A stretch of DNA of 64,000 bases from Paenibacillus lignilyticus (GCF_017942085.1 NZ_JAGKSP010000001.1:496001-560000), one strand, 5' to 3'; counted from the stretch's first letter, positions 34,480 to 43,525 are shown. Numbers and translations are program-made. The notes: generated by a model from the sequence alone, not told the origin.

Positions 34480-35215
34480 CATGGCGCAACTCGCATTTTG
34501 CATCTCGCATTCCGCGTCATGCCGCTCGCTTCTCACACTCCTAATTCCACATCACGTCCCTCGCTCCTCTCATTCCTCATTCCGCGTCACGTCCCTCGCT
34601 CCTCTCAATTTGCAACCTGCTCACCGCAAATCACATTCCACGCGCGGCGCGAACAGCTAACGAATCGTGGAGGTCTTATTTTGCCGGTTTTCGAGGTTCC
34701 GAGAATCTAACGAATCGTAGAGGACTTATTTCGGTGAAATCGACTGCCAAACGCCCAAAAATCCTCAAATAAGACCTGTACAGTTCGTTAGAATTTTTTT
34801 TGGACTATTTAGGGACAAATAAGCCCTGTACGATTCGTTAGAATTTTTGAGCCTACTAAGTTAGGGCAAAAAGTGCATTTCGCATGCCGGAGTCCGCATT
34901 GTACAACTGACAAGAACTCGAAACTCCCATTACACAATAAACGTCACGCAGCTCGCACATCACAAATAAACCTACTAAATACCGCAACTCGCATTTTGCT
35001 TTTTGCATTCTATATTCCACCATCTACATCCAATACTCGCATTCCACATCACACGTCACGCAATCTACATCCAATATTCGCATCCCAAATCACACTTCAC
35101 GCAATCTACATTCTACATTCGCCATCTACATCCAATATTCGCATTCCACATCACAAATCACACATTCTACATTCCGCAATCTACTTTTAGAACTCCCATT
35201 CCACGTGGCGCGAAC
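34480..35215. repeat. G-poor low-complexity DNA with degenerate short repeats
   Basis: Outside the inverted block at 34657-34841, this stretch is made of imperfect repeats such as CTCGCATTCCACATCACACG and CATCTACATCCAATATTCGC. A 21-bp sequence (TCACGTCCCTCGCTCCTCTC plus A) is repeated at 34552 and 34587. G is nearly absent from the plus strand over long stretches. Two open frames here are repeat-made and are not believed to be genes. No gene is seen. Confidence 0.75.
34657..34841. repeat. Nested inverted-repeat block A (2 forward + 2 reverse 25-bp cores, 50-bp period)
   Basis: Forward cores begin CTAACGAATCGT and end CTTATTT at 34657-34681 and 34707-34731, 50 bp apart. Reverse cores begin AAATAAG and end TTCGTTAG at 34767-34791 and 34817-34841, also 50 bp apart. 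Copy 1 can pair with copy 4 and copy 2 with copy 3, so DNA or RNA could fold into one long nested hairpin. Confidence 0.9.
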
Positions 35216-35217
35216 AG

Positions 35218-35402
35218 CTAACGAATCGTAGAGGTCTTATTTTGTCGGATTTCGAGGTTCCGATAATCTAACGAATCGTGGAGGTCTTATTTCGGAGAAA
35301 ACGACTGCCAAATCCCCAAAAACCCACAAATAAGACCTGTACGATTCGTTAGTTTTTTATTTGGGCTAATTTAGGGCAAATAAGACCTGTACGATTCGTT
35401 AG
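35218..35402. repeat. Nested inverted-repeat block B, near-copy of block A
   Basis: Same design as block A: forward cores at 35218-35242 and 35268-35292, reverse cores at 35328-35352 and 35378-35402. Spacing within each pair is 50 bp and total length is 185 bp, as in block A. Both blocks are preceded by GGCGCGAACAG, and the sequence between cores is also alike, so the block was duplicated. Confidence 0.9.
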
Positions 35403-35450
35403 AATTTTTTTGGACTATTCGGGGGCAAATATGCGCATTACCACGACAAC

Positions 35451-35600
35451 CTAACGAACCGCGGAGGCATTTGCTCGCCGGTTTACCGGGGTTGCGAAAT
35501 TCAACGAACCGCGGAAGCCTTATTGGCCCAGGATTACCGGGATTCCGATATTCCAACGAACCGCGGAAGCACTAGCTTCGCCGGATTTTCGGAAGTTCCT
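35451..35600. repeat. Diverged forward repeats, three units with 50-52-bp spacing
   Basis: AACGAACCGCGGA(A/G)GC recurs from 35453, 35503 and 35555. Each copy is followed by a TTTACCGGG/ATTACCGGG/ATTTTCGG-type segment. It resembles the forward half of blocks A and B (AACGAATCGTGGAGG) with systematic changes. No reverse copies are seen. The chemoreceptor terminator begins just after. Confidence 0.8.
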
Positions 35601-35615
35601 CCTTAATGCCAATAT

Positions 35616-35643
35616 AAAAAAGACGCGCCAACCGGCACGTCTT
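35616..35643 (-). terminator. Terminator of the chemoreceptor gene
   Basis: AAGACGCGCC (35620-35629) pairs with GGCACGTCTT (35634-35643) around AACC, with one G-T type mismatch. It is followed on the minus strand by TTTTTTATATT. It lies 30 bp past the stop at 35673. Confidence 0.85.
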
Positions 35644-35672
35644 TTCCCTCTATTCCCGCATCGCGAGAACGA

Positions 35673-37550
35673 TTAATATTTGAACTTCTCAACCGATTCA
35701 TTAAGCTTCGCGGCCATATAGGACAGCTCCTGCGAGGAAGCGGCCGTCTCTTCTGCTGCTGCTGCGGATTGTTCGCTGATCGCCGCAACCGAGCTGATCG
35801 ATTGCATAACCTCGCCTGATGCAGCGGCTTGTCCCTGGCTGTCCTTGAAGATTTCTTCGACTTTGCTTGAGGTCATTTGCACATTCATGACGATATCGCT
35901 GAAGGAATCTCTCGTTTTGGCAAACTGGGCCACACTCTCACCAACCGCAAGCACGCTCTTCTCCGCGCTGTTCTGCATGACTTTAATGATCCCTGCGATT
36001 TGTCTGGTCGCGTCACCGCTTCGTTCAGCCAATTTGCGCACTTCATCTGCAACAACCGCAAAGCCGCGTCCTTGTTCGCCTGCACGCGCTGCTTCAATTG
36101 CCGCATTCAAGGCCAACAGATTCGTTTGCTCCGCAATATCGTTGATAACCCCGCTAATATCCCCGATTTTGCGCGAATCGCTCTCCAGCTGTGCCATATG
36201 CCGGTTCACTTCGTCCATCTGACCGATCGTCTGATTGATCAGGTTCGTGCCTTCTTTTGCAATGTTCACCGTTTCGCCGGAAAGCGATTTCGCTTCCCTT
36301 GCGCTTGTCGAAACGGACCGGATGGAATTATCCAGACTACCGAACAATTCGGACATGACACCTGCTTGCGCTGCCTGATCTACACTGCCTTTGGCTACTT
36401 CATCCGTACTGATCGTAATTTGTTCAGCGGAAGATGCAACCCCCACGGAAGCTTTCGAAACCTGCTCGATCATGCTGGATAACCCATCCAGCATCCCGTT
36501 CATATGGGCGGCTAATTCACCCAGTTCATCCTTGGAGCGAATTTCGATTCTCGGACGGAAATCGCCGGTCGACAACTTCTTCACCATAGCAGTAATATAG
36601 ATGATCGGCTTAACCATTCTGGTAGTAAACGCATAAATCGCGATCAAAGCGGCCAAAGCCACAACGAGTGCCGTGATCAGCGTAGTGCGCATCATTTTAT
36701 TGATGGGTGCCATGAGTTCACTCTCTGGAACGGCAAGCATGGTCACAAAGCCGGTTTCGGTTCCGTAAGCGAAACCGATTTTCTTCACGCCGCCAAATTC
36801 ATAGGAATAGGCGGTTGGTTTCCCTTGCTTCGCCGACTCAAACGCCGCAGTAATCTCAGGAACACCCAGATCAGCAATATTTTTCTTCATGATATAAGAG
36901 GAATCCGGATAATAGACGAATGTCCCGTTCATATCCAGAAGGATTGCGTAGCCGGTGTCGCCGACTTTCGTATCACGTATAACGCGGGTAGCTTCATTGA
37001 TTTCAATAGCCGAGGAATAGAAACCGTAAGTAATGCCATCCTTCATCAGCGGAGCTGCAAAAGGAACAATCAAAGTCGAAGGATCGGCCTTGGAACGTGC
37101 AGGAGGCGCAATCGCCGACTCTCCGCGTCTCAGCTGCGGTATATAAGTTCTTCCCGATAGGTCGATGCTCAACCCCGTACTTAACACGGCGTTCTTGCCC
37201 TCCAGATCCATGGAGATGGAAACGCCTTGCCCAAATTCTTTGTGCTGCGAAGCAAAGGCTTTAACCAGCTCCAAATGGCGCGCTTTGTCAGGGCCAAGCA
37301 GTTGTGCGTAGCTTGCAATGGACTCCAGCTTGGTTAACTCTGCCTGCAGGTTATGATCAAATGAAGTGGCTATATTCTCTGTCGTTAACGCCAACTCTTG
37401 ATCGATCTGATTATGAAACAAGGTGGAGTTGGGCAAGAAAAGTGCGATTGACATGGCTGCAACGATGGTAATCATGATGAATAGGGTTACTGCTGAGAAC
37501 CGTGTTGCTAACTTGCGGAATGTGAACAGTTGAAGTGCTTTTCGAACCAT
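35673..37550 (-). CDS. Methyl-accepting chemotaxis protein with dCache sensor
   Basis: A 625-residue chemoreceptor. Membrane segment 1 is at about residues 20-40 ([22 protein letters not shown]). A dCache-type ligand domain follows (about 45-280; [54 protein letters not shown]). Segment 2 is [18 protein letters not shown], then HAMP ([20 protein letters not shown]). The signalling tip is [41 protein letters not shown], nearly invariant in the family. The dCache fold often binds amino acids, purines or organic acids; the ligand is not known. ATG 37550 has only a weak ribosome site (AAGAG). It is monocistronic. Confidence 0.9.
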   Translation of the reverse strand: MVRKALQLFTFRKLATRFSAVTLFIMITIVAAMSIALFLPNSTLFHNQIDQELALTTENIATSFDHNLQAELTKLESIASYAQLLGPDKARHLELVKAFASQHKEFGQGVSISMDLEGKNAVLSTGLSIDLSGRTYIPQLRRGESAIAPPARSKADPSTLIVPFAAPLMKDGITYGFYSSAIEINEATRVIRDTKVGDTGYAILLDMNGTFVYYPDSSYIMKKNIADLGVPEITAAFESAKQGKPTAYSYEFGGVKKIGFAYGTETGFVTMLAVPESELMAPINKMMRTTLITALVVALAALIAIYAFTTRMVKPIIYITAMVKKLSTGDFRPRIEIRSKDELGELAAHMNGMLDGLSSMIEQVSKASVGVASSAEQITISTDEVAKGSVDQAAQAGVMSELFGSLDNSIRSVSTSAREAKSLSGETVNIAKEGTNLINQTIGQMDEVNRHMAQLESDSRKIGDISGVINDIAEQTNLLALNAAIEAARAGEQGRGFAVVADEVRKLAERSGDATRQIAGIIKVMQNSAEKSVLAVGESVAQFAKTRDSFSDIVMNVQMTSSKVEEIFKDSQGQAAASGEVMQSISSVAAISEQSAAAAEETAASSQELSYMAAKLNESVEKFKY

Positions 37551-37715
37551 CTCTTGATTTGCCCCCTACTTGAAGTGAATAGTTTCTGGTTAACTCCCAG
37601 CTATCTCCAAGTTTAAGCGGTAAATGTTTAAGAAGGTTATGCATAAAAATTAGATCAAAACGAGTTTTTACAAGAAAAGTTAAGAAAATGTTAGTTTATC
37701 ATCGCATTATGTACG

Positions 37716-39317
37716 CTAACTGCCTATAGCAAGTCCATCTCCCCTTGGATCCGCCGCTCCGCTGATAATGCCGTCACAGCCAATGAGGATACCTTGCGCC
37801 TGGCCCATCATGCCGTCCCAGCCATCTACCACATCGACCTTATGCCCCCAAGCTTTCAATCGCTCAGCGGCATCGCCGAGATCGCGGTTCTCCAATCGAA
37901 GCCGATCACTATCGTCGCCCCAAGTGCGACCGTACACCCACCGCGGTAAGCTAATAGCTTCATGGATCGAGCAGCCGTAGTCCAATACTCCGGTAATAAG
38001 CGACAGCTGCGTCTGCGGCTGCCCTTCTCCTCCCTGCGTGCCCATCAGCATAATCGGCTTCCCATCCTTCAGCGCCATACCTGGCATAAGGGTGTGGAAG
38101 GGACGTTTTCCCGGTGCCAGCACATTAGGATGAGCATGATCCAGAGAAAAGTAGGAACCGCGATTTTGCAAAATAATGCCTGTCTGCCCTGCCGTATATG
38201 CGGAGCCGAAATCATAATAGAGGCTTTGAATGAATGACACGGCATTTCCCTCTTCGTCGACTACTGCCGCATATGCGGTGTCTTGACCTGCGGGCTCGGA
38301 TTCGAATTCACTTGTCTGCGCAGGGTTTTTCCGTATCTCGTCGACCAGCTGCTCCGCCATTTCTCTGCTTAGCAGCAGCTCAAGCGGAATCGAGTTGAAT
38401 GCCGGATCACTGAGATGCATATCCCGGTAACGAAATGCCCGCTTCACCACCTCGGTTACCAAATGATAGAAGGCTGAAGAGTTGCGCGGAATACGCTTCA
38501 GATCAAACAGCTCCAGCATATTCAACATCATAAGGAGGGAAAAGCCTTGCGAGTTGGGGGGCATTTGACAGACCTGCACCCCTCTATATTCTACAGCGAG
38601 CGGCTCCGCCCACTCGCTGCGGTGCGAGGTGAAATCCGATTCGGCAAGTAAACCGCCGTCCGCACGCACCGCATCGATGATCGCTTTCATCAGTGAACCT
38701 TCGTAGAAGGCATCGCGACCTTCCTGCATCAGCGTGCGCAGCGAATCGGCCAGCTGAGGCTGTTTGAGCTTCGCCCCTTCAGGCTTAATGGTGTTCATTA
38801 ATGGATCGATGTACAAGTCGCGCAAAATAGGATCAGCTCGCAGCAACGGCTCATCGCGAGCCATCCATACATGCAAATTGCGCGAAATCGGTACGCCTTC
38901 TTCCGCATATCGGAGCGCAGGCCGCAGCAGATCTTCCCATGGCAGCTTGCCGTATTTCGACCACACTTCCCACCATGCATCCACCATGCCGGGAACCGTT
39001 ATCGCGCTCTGCACACCGCGATCAGGAGGGCGACTCATCCCATCCCTAAGGAAATGAGCCGGATTCGCTGCCGCTGCTGCTCGACCGCTGCCGTTAAGGC
39101 CAACGAGCTTACCTGCTTGCGCGGAATAGATCATGAAGAAGCTGTCGCCGCCAAGCCCTGTCATATGCGGATACACGACTGCGAGTGCAGCGCTGACCGC
39201 CACGGCAGCGTCTATCGCATTGCCGCCTTGAATGAGAATCGCGCTTCCCACTTGACTCGCCAAGTAATGCGGCGTCGTCACCATATCGCGATAAGATCGC
39301 GGCATCAAGTTATGCAT
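37716..39317 (-). CDS. Gamma-glutamyltransferase-family Ntn hydrolase (2), likely oxamate amidohydrolase
   Basis: A protein of about 533 residues of the GGT fold without signal peptide: MVTTPHYLASQVGSAILIQGGNAIDAAVAVSAALAVVYPHMTGLGGDSFFMI, and the autocleavage site GQD-T347-AYAAVVDEEGNAVSF. The family contains HpxW, which hydrolyses oxamate to oxalate and ammonia in Klebsiella purine breakdown; the N-terminal wording (TPHYLAS, VVYPHMTGLGGD) resembles that branch. Its place after pucG supports this reading: pucG makes oxalurate, the precursor of oxamate. It is an inference; a glutathione-type role is the alternative. ATG 39317 follows AAGGGG and overlaps the pucG stop by 8 bp. A longer in-frame start would overlap pucG by over 100 bp. 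Confidence 0.75.
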   Translation of the reverse strand: MHNLMPRSYRDMVTTPHYLASQVGSAILIQGGNAIDAAVAVSAALAVVYPHMTGLGGDSFFMIYSAQAGKLVGLNGSGRAAAAANPAHFLRDGMSRPPDRGVQSAITVPGMVDAWWEVWSKYGKLPWEDLLRPALRYAEEGVPISRNLHVWMARDEPLLRADPILRDLYIDPLMNTIKPEGAKLKQPQLADSLRTLMQEGRDAFYEGSLMKAIIDAVRADGGLLAESDFTSHRSEWAEPLAVEYRGVQVCQMPPNSQGFSLLMMLNMLELFDLKRIPRNSSAFYHLVTEVVKRAFRYRDMHLSDPAFNSIPLELLLSREMAEQLVDEIRKNPAQTSEFESEPAGQDTAYAAVVDEEGNAVSFIQSLYYDFGSAYTAGQTGIILQNRGSYFSLDHAHPNVLAPGKRPFHTLMPGMALKDGKPIMLMGTQGGEGQPQTQLSLITGVLDYGCSIHEAISLPRWVYGRTWGDDSDRLRLENRDLGDAAERLKAWGHKVDVVDGWDGMMGQAQGILIGCDGIISGAADPRGDGLAIGS

Positions 39318-40554
39318 CCGGCTTCGCCCCTTCCGCATAAATAACGAGCGCCGCCGAAATTGCCGCACCCGGAACGATGCTTGCGCCGTGCAGCGGCAAT
39401 ACCGCTTCGAGCGCTGCCAAGCCAAGCAATATATTGGATTTGCGACAACTGTAGCCCATTGTGCCGATCCGCCAAATCTGACCCTTAAGCGGGCCGAATG
39501 AGCTCGCGATTTCGATGCCGAAATCCGCTAAGAGCTGGCTGCGTACCGCTTCTCCGTCCACGTTTGAGGGAATGCAAACACAAGTAACGACAGGCATCTT
39601 GCAGCTATCGTCGCCGTATCGCGTTAGTCCCATCGCTTCGAGTCCCGCAACCAGCGCACGCTCATGCAGGCGGTGACGCGCAAACCGCTCCTCCAGTCCT
39701 TCTTCCAGTACAAGACGCAGCCCTTCTCGAAGTCCATACAGCATCGCCGTCGCTTCGGTATGATGGTTCAGCCGCTGCGGACTCCAATAGTCCTGCAGCT
39801 GCGTCAGGTCCAAGTAATTGCTGCGAATGAATAAGGAGGGGTCCTTCTCGATGTATCCATCCGGCTGAATGCCCTTCTCAATTCTTTTGCGGCGCATTAG
39901 CTTCGCCTCTACCCGATCGTTATACGTGATAGGAGACATGCCGGATGGAACAGATAAGCATTTCTGCGTTCCGCCGATCACGGCGTCGAGCTGCCAGGCA
40001 TCCGTCTCGACGGGAACGCCGCCGATTGTCGCAACCGCATCCACGATGAGCAGAAGCTCCCGTTCGCGGCAGGCTCGGCCAATCGCCTCAAGCGGCTGCA
40101 TGCGGCCCGTCGAAGTCTCGCCATGTACGATGGCTATGAGATCCGGCTTGAGTCTGTCGATGGCATCGATGACTTCGCCCGGATCAAACACAGTGCCCCA
40201 CTCCGTCTCGATGGTCACGACTTCCGCGCCGCAGCGCTCCGCGATTTCGGCGAGCAAATAGCCGAATCGGCCGAAGATCGGAACGAGCACCCGGTCTCCG
40301 GGCTCGATGAGTCCGGTTAGCACCGCCTCCAGCCCTGAACGGGAAGTACCGTCTACCGGGAAGGCCCATCGGTTGGACGTTCGGAAGAGCTCGCGCAGCA
40401 TTTGCATCGTCTCATTCATGAGCGCCGTAAACTCCGGATCGAATTGACCGAGCATCGGATAGGATAGGGCTCTGGATACACGCGGATCAACCTCGACGGG
40501 ACCCGGTGTCAGTATAATACGGGGCGAGGGAGATAAATCCTTATATCTCTTCAT
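39310..40554 (-). CDS. pucG: (S)-ureidoglycine--glyoxylate aminotransferase
   Basis: A PLP enzyme of about 414 residues, close to B. subtilis PucG in length. Its opening IILTPGPVEVDPRVSRALSYPMLGQFDPEF is typical of alanine-glyoxylate-type class V aminotransferases. The cofactor Asp is in LLIVDAVATIGG (D172) and the Schiff-base Lys in GGTQKCLS (K198). PucG transfers the amino group of ureidoglycine to glyoxylate, giving glycine and oxalurate. Start ATG 40554 follows GGAGGAG and overlaps the upstream pucF-like gene by 14 bp; a start seven codons earlier would contain the ribosome site. Neighbours (allantoinase, allantoate amidohydrolase) favour PucG over a general alanine-glyoxylate enzyme. Confidence 0.88.
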   Translation of the reverse strand: MKRYKDLSPSPRIILTPGPVEVDPRVSRALSYPMLGQFDPEFTALMNETMQMLRELFRTSNRWAFPVDGTSRSGLEAVLTGLIEPGDRVLVPIFGRFGYLLAEIAERCGAEVVTIETEWGTVFDPGEVIDAIDRLKPDLIAIVHGETSTGRMQPLEAIGRACRERELLLIVDAVATIGGVPVETDAWQLDAVIGGTQKCLSVPSGMSPITYNDRVEAKLMRRKRIEKGIQPDGYIEKDPSLFIRSNYLDLTQLQDYWSPQRLNHHTEATAMLYGLREGLRLVLEEGLEERFARHRLHERALVAGLEAMGLTRYGDDSCKMPVVTCVCIPSNVDGEAVRSQLLADFGIEIASSFGPLKGQIWRIGTMGYSCRKSNILLGLAALEAVLPLHGASIVPGAAISAALVIYAEGAKPDA

Positions 40555-41788
40555 GGGACTCCTCCACATAGGCAAGTTGATAGAGTAGTTCAGTTAACAG
40601 TTCAGTGCCTCGCGCAATGGCTTCCGGGGCTGTATATTCCAGCGGTGAGTGACTGATGCCGCCCTGGCTCGGGATGAAGATCATCCCGCACGCACAGTGC
40701 GGCGCGAACAATCCAGCGTCATGGCCGGCTCCGCTGCTGAGCGTCATATGCGAATACCCTTTCCAATCGGCAATGCGAGCTATGCGCTCTTGTATCGCAG
40801 CGTCCATTGGCGCAGGACGTTCGTTCAGCCAACACGACATCGTCATACCGCAGCTATGACGAGCCGCTGCCTCATTGAATGCTTCAAACGTCCGCTCGCA
40901 GAAAGCGGTAATCACGGCTTCATCCCGGTGCCGAATGTCTACGGAGAAGCGAACTTTGCCGGGTATGACGTTGGCGATATTAGGCGAAACATCCATCTTC
41001 CCCACCGTTGCCACAAGACCATCCCCTTGCTCTACGGCAGCTTGGCGCAGCCAGACGAGCATTTCCGCTCCCGCTGCCAATGCATCCTCGCGGATCGCCA
41101 TTGGCGTCGTGCCCGCATGGCCGCTGCGCCCTTCTATAGCTACGAAGTAGCGCCGCTGTCCGCAGATGGCATCTACGACACCGATATCGCATTGCGCCCG
41201 CTCCATCACTTCGCCTTGCTCGATATGCAGCTCGATGTACATGCCGATGTCCGTCCGCTTGCTTCGCCGATGCGCATCCGGCTCGAATCCCGCGCCTATC
41301 ATCGCCTCGCGTAGCGAGATGCCCTCGGAATCCTTCGCTGCCAATGCTCCATCGAAGCGCTTGCTGCCCGTAACATTGCCCGATCCCCAATACGCCAGCG
41401 GGAAGCGGCTCCCTTCTTCCTCACAGAACGATACCACTTCAAGCGTGCGGCGGGGCTGTCCATGCTGCAGCTGCAGCTGTGAGAGCGCCGCGATGCCGGC
41501 TGCGATTCCCAGAGCGCCGTCATAGTGTCCTCCGCATGGCACCGTGTCGATATGCGACCCGGTCAGCACATGCGACGCTGCGGCATCAGATCCGGCCAGC
41601 GTCCCATATACATTGCCGACTTCATCGATGGCAACAGCGAGCCCGGCATCAGCCATCATGCGAGCAACCGCTTGCTGCGCTTGCCGCCAGGCTGAATCAT
41701 ACAGCAGCCGAGTGACGCCTCCGCGCGGATCTTCGCCAATCGTCGCGAGCTCCGCCAGCAGCTCTGATGTCCCTTTGCTTGCCTTCAC
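40541..41788 (-). CDS. pucF: Allantoate amidohydrolase
   Basis: A 415-residue M20-family binuclear metal amidohydrolase. Metal ligands are visible in GSHIDTVPCGGHYDGALG (H79, D90), FCEEEGSRFP (E124/E125) and LHIEQGEVME. The substrate-type motif SGAGHDAGLFAPHCACGMIFIPSQGGISHSPLEYT near the end is family-typical. It hydrolyses allantoate to ureidoglycine, CO2 and ammonia. The start is GTG 41788 behind GGGGAGGGG. It follows the allantoinase gene by 22 bp and precedes pucG with overlap, so it sits in the middle of the allantoin operon. Related carbamoylases share the fold, but the context makes allantoate the likely substrate. Confidence 0.88.
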   Translation of the reverse strand: MKASKGTSELLAELATIGEDPRGGVTRLLYDSAWRQAQQAVARMMADAGLAVAIDEVGNVYGTLAGSDAAASHVLTGSHIDTVPCGGHYDGALGIAAGIAALSQLQLQHGQPRRTLEVVSFCEEEGSRFPLAYWGSGNVTGSKRFDGALAAKDSEGISLREAMIGAGFEPDAHRRSKRTDIGMYIELHIEQGEVMERAQCDIGVVDAICGQRRYFVAIEGRSGHAGTTPMAIREDALAAGAEMLVWLRQAAVEQGDGLVATVGKMDVSPNIANVIPGKVRFSVDIRHRDEAVITAFCERTFEAFNEAAARHSCGMTMSCWLNERPAPMDAAIQERIARIADWKGYSHMTLSSGAGHDAGLFAPHCACGMIFIPSQGGISHSPLEYTAPEAIARGTELLTELLYQLAYVEESHEEI

Positions 41789-41810
41789 AGTAGAGCCCCT
41801 CCCCGCCTAT

Positions 41811-43223
41811 TCAAATCCCAGAAGCATGTGGCCGCAATCGCTGACCCATCGATCGGACAGTTGTATCCTTGTCACCTGCATCTGCGCTTCTGTTATAGAG
41901 GATATTCCCGCGCAGCAGAGTCATGTCTACTTGGCAGCCAAACGCATAACCGACGTATGCGCTATGCGGATGCCGATATTTCAAATGCCGCTCAGTAAGC
42001 ACATAGGGAGAAGCCAAATCCACAATAGCCAAGTCGGCATCAAATCCGAGCGATATCTGCCCTTTCTTATCCCCGAATCCGAATCGTTCTGCCGGCGCTG
42101 CCGACATGGCCCTCGACAATACGTGAAGCGGAATGCCGCGTTTCAACCCGCCCTCGCTCACGATGCTTTCAAGCAAGCTCTGCGCGCCAAGTATGCCGCC
42201 CCAAACGCCGAAATAATTCCCATCCTTCACTTCCTTCATCCCCGGCGGGCAAGGAGAGTGATCGGAAGCGATACTATCAATTCTGCCTTCAGCAAGCTGT
42301 CCCCATAACCCTTCGCGTTCTCGATGGGATCGGATCGGTGGCGAGCATTTCGCGCCGGCGCCAATCCGTATCACATCCTCGTCCGTGAAAACCAAATAAT
42401 GCGGACAGGTTTCCGCGGAGACATCGAGTCCCGATTGCTTAGCCTCGCTAATAAGATCAATCGCCTCAGGCGTACTGATATGGACAAAATGCAGCTTGCA
42501 GCCCGTTTGCTGCGCCATATGCAGCGCCTGCTTCACCGCTTCCCATTCAGCGGCCGGCGGCCTGGCATCCAAATAATCTCGCATGCTCACCTTGCCTTCC
42601 GCTTGCTTGGCAGCAGCCAGCGCCGATACAATCGTTTCATCCTCCGCATGAAGCGCCAAGATCCCGCCCAGCGAGGCGATAACTTTCATGCCTTCCAGCA
42701 ATGTCTCGGCGTCTACATTCATGAAGCAGCCATCTCCCGTGTCACCGGGGTAGGACATGAATGCTTTGTACCCGACCACTCCCGCTTCCGATAGTGCCGC
42801 CAAATCGCCGATATTTCCAGGGACAAGCCCTCCCCAGACGGCAAAATCCACACGCGAACCGTTCTCTCCGGCTGCTGCATCCAGCTTCAATTTTAAAGCG
42901 GGTAGGTTTATGGTTGGAGGCAGTCCATTAAGCGGCATATCTATGAACGAGGTGCAGCCTCCGGCAGCCAGTGCCGCAGTCCCGGTAGCGAAACCTTCCC
43001 AATCTCCAAGCCCGGGCTCATTGAAATGCACATGGGCATCCACTACGCCGGCGAAAATATGCTTGCCTGCTGCTGAAATGACGAGCTTCGCGGCCTCCGT
43101 CGATAGATTCGATGCCAAGCCGGTTATTCGTCCATCTGTAATCCCGATGTCGAGTACCTCAACGCCGTCCGGCAGCACGACGCTGCCGCCTTTAATGAGG
43201 AGATCCCATTGCTTATCGCGCAT
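41811..43223 (-). CDS. pucH: Allantoinase
   Basis: A 470-residue cyclic amidohydrolase. Zinc ligands are in VDAHVHFNEPG (H64, H66), the carboxylated-lysine motif GYKAFMSYPGD (K153), LHAEDE (H192), LHFVHIST and IASDHSPCPP. Together with the FIDMPLNGLPP motif this fits allantoinase (AllB/PucH) over hydantoinase or dihydroorotase. It opens allantoin to allantoate. ATG 43223 follows AAGGAGG; the longer in-frame start at 43259 would contain that site. It is the first gene of the operon and lies behind a TnrA/GlnR box and a leader hairpin. Confidence 0.9.
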   Translation of the reverse strand: MRDKQWDLLIKGGSVVLPDGVEVLDIGITDGRITGLASNLSTEAAKLVISAAGKHIFAGVVDAHVHFNEPGLGDWEGFATGTAALAAGGCTSFIDMPLNGLPPTINLPALKLKLDAAAGENGSRVDFAVWGGLVPGNIGDLAALSEAGVVGYKAFMSYPGDTGDGCFMNVDAETLLEGMKVIASLGGILALHAEDETIVSALAAAKQAEGKVSMRDYLDARPPAAEWEAVKQALHMAQQTGCKLHFVHISTPEAIDLISEAKQSGLDVSAETCPHYLVFTDEDVIRIGAGAKCSPPIRSHREREGLWGQLAEGRIDSIASDHSPCPPGMKEVKDGNYFGVWGGILGAQSLLESIVSEGGLKRGIPLHVLSRAMSAAPAERFGFGDKKGQISLGFDADLAIVDLASPYVLTERHLKYRHPHSAYVGYAFGCQVDMTLLRGNILYNRSADAGDKDTTVRSMGQRLRPHASGI

Positions 43224-43252
43224 CTCGTCTACCTCCTTATTTATACATAAAA

Positions 43253-43292
43253 GCGGCAAACCTCGCCTGAAACCACGCTCAAAGTTTGCCGC
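43253..43292 (-). promoter_or_regulatory. Leader hairpin with T-tract before the allantoinase gene
   Basis: GCGGCAAAC (43253-43261) pairs perfectly with GTTTGCCGC (43284-43292) around a 22-base loop. On the minus strand it is followed by TTTTATG and then the ribosome site. It looks like an intrinsic terminator placed in the 5' leader and may attenuate the operon. Confidence 0.5.
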
Positions 43293-43314
43293 CTTGCTAT
43301 ACTTAAATCCGATG

Positions 43315-43331
43315 TGTCAGATTACATAACA
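43315..43331. promoter_or_regulatory. TnrA/GlnR nitrogen-control box before the allantoin operon
   Basis: TGTCAGATTACATAACA is a perfect match to the 17-bp consensus TGTNAN7TNACA bound by TnrA and GlnR. It lies 92 bp upstream of ATG 43223. In B. subtilis purine-catabolic genes are under TnrA control, so nitrogen-limited expression is expected. Confidence 0.75.
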
Positions 43332-43482
43332 CAGTATTGCCAGTAAATTTATATTATCCTGATTATTTCGTAATGTCACTGCCTAATTCATACAAGTACT
43401 ACCCTATGCGGCTAAATCATCAACTAGAACGAGCTTTTTCAAGGGCTATCAGGCAATTCAGCGTTATATAGTCTTACATAAT

Positions 43483-43514
43483 AAAAAAGAAGAGTCACGA
43501 AACGCGACTCTTCT
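43483..43514 (-). terminator. Terminator of the cNMP-SLC13 transporter gene
   Basis: AGAAGAGTC (43488-43496) pairs with GACTCTTCT (43506-43514), with a further inner CG pair. On the minus strand TTTTTTATTATG follows. It lies 12 bp after the stop at 43526. Confidence 0.9.
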
Positions 43515-43525
43515 AAACGAAACTA

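Noticed and set aside
34873-35221. Two plus-strand open frames in the low-complexity gap
   Set aside because: The predicted proteins are repeats of the same words (HFACRSPHC, IPHHTSR) made by the degenerate DNA; no ribosome site or family match.
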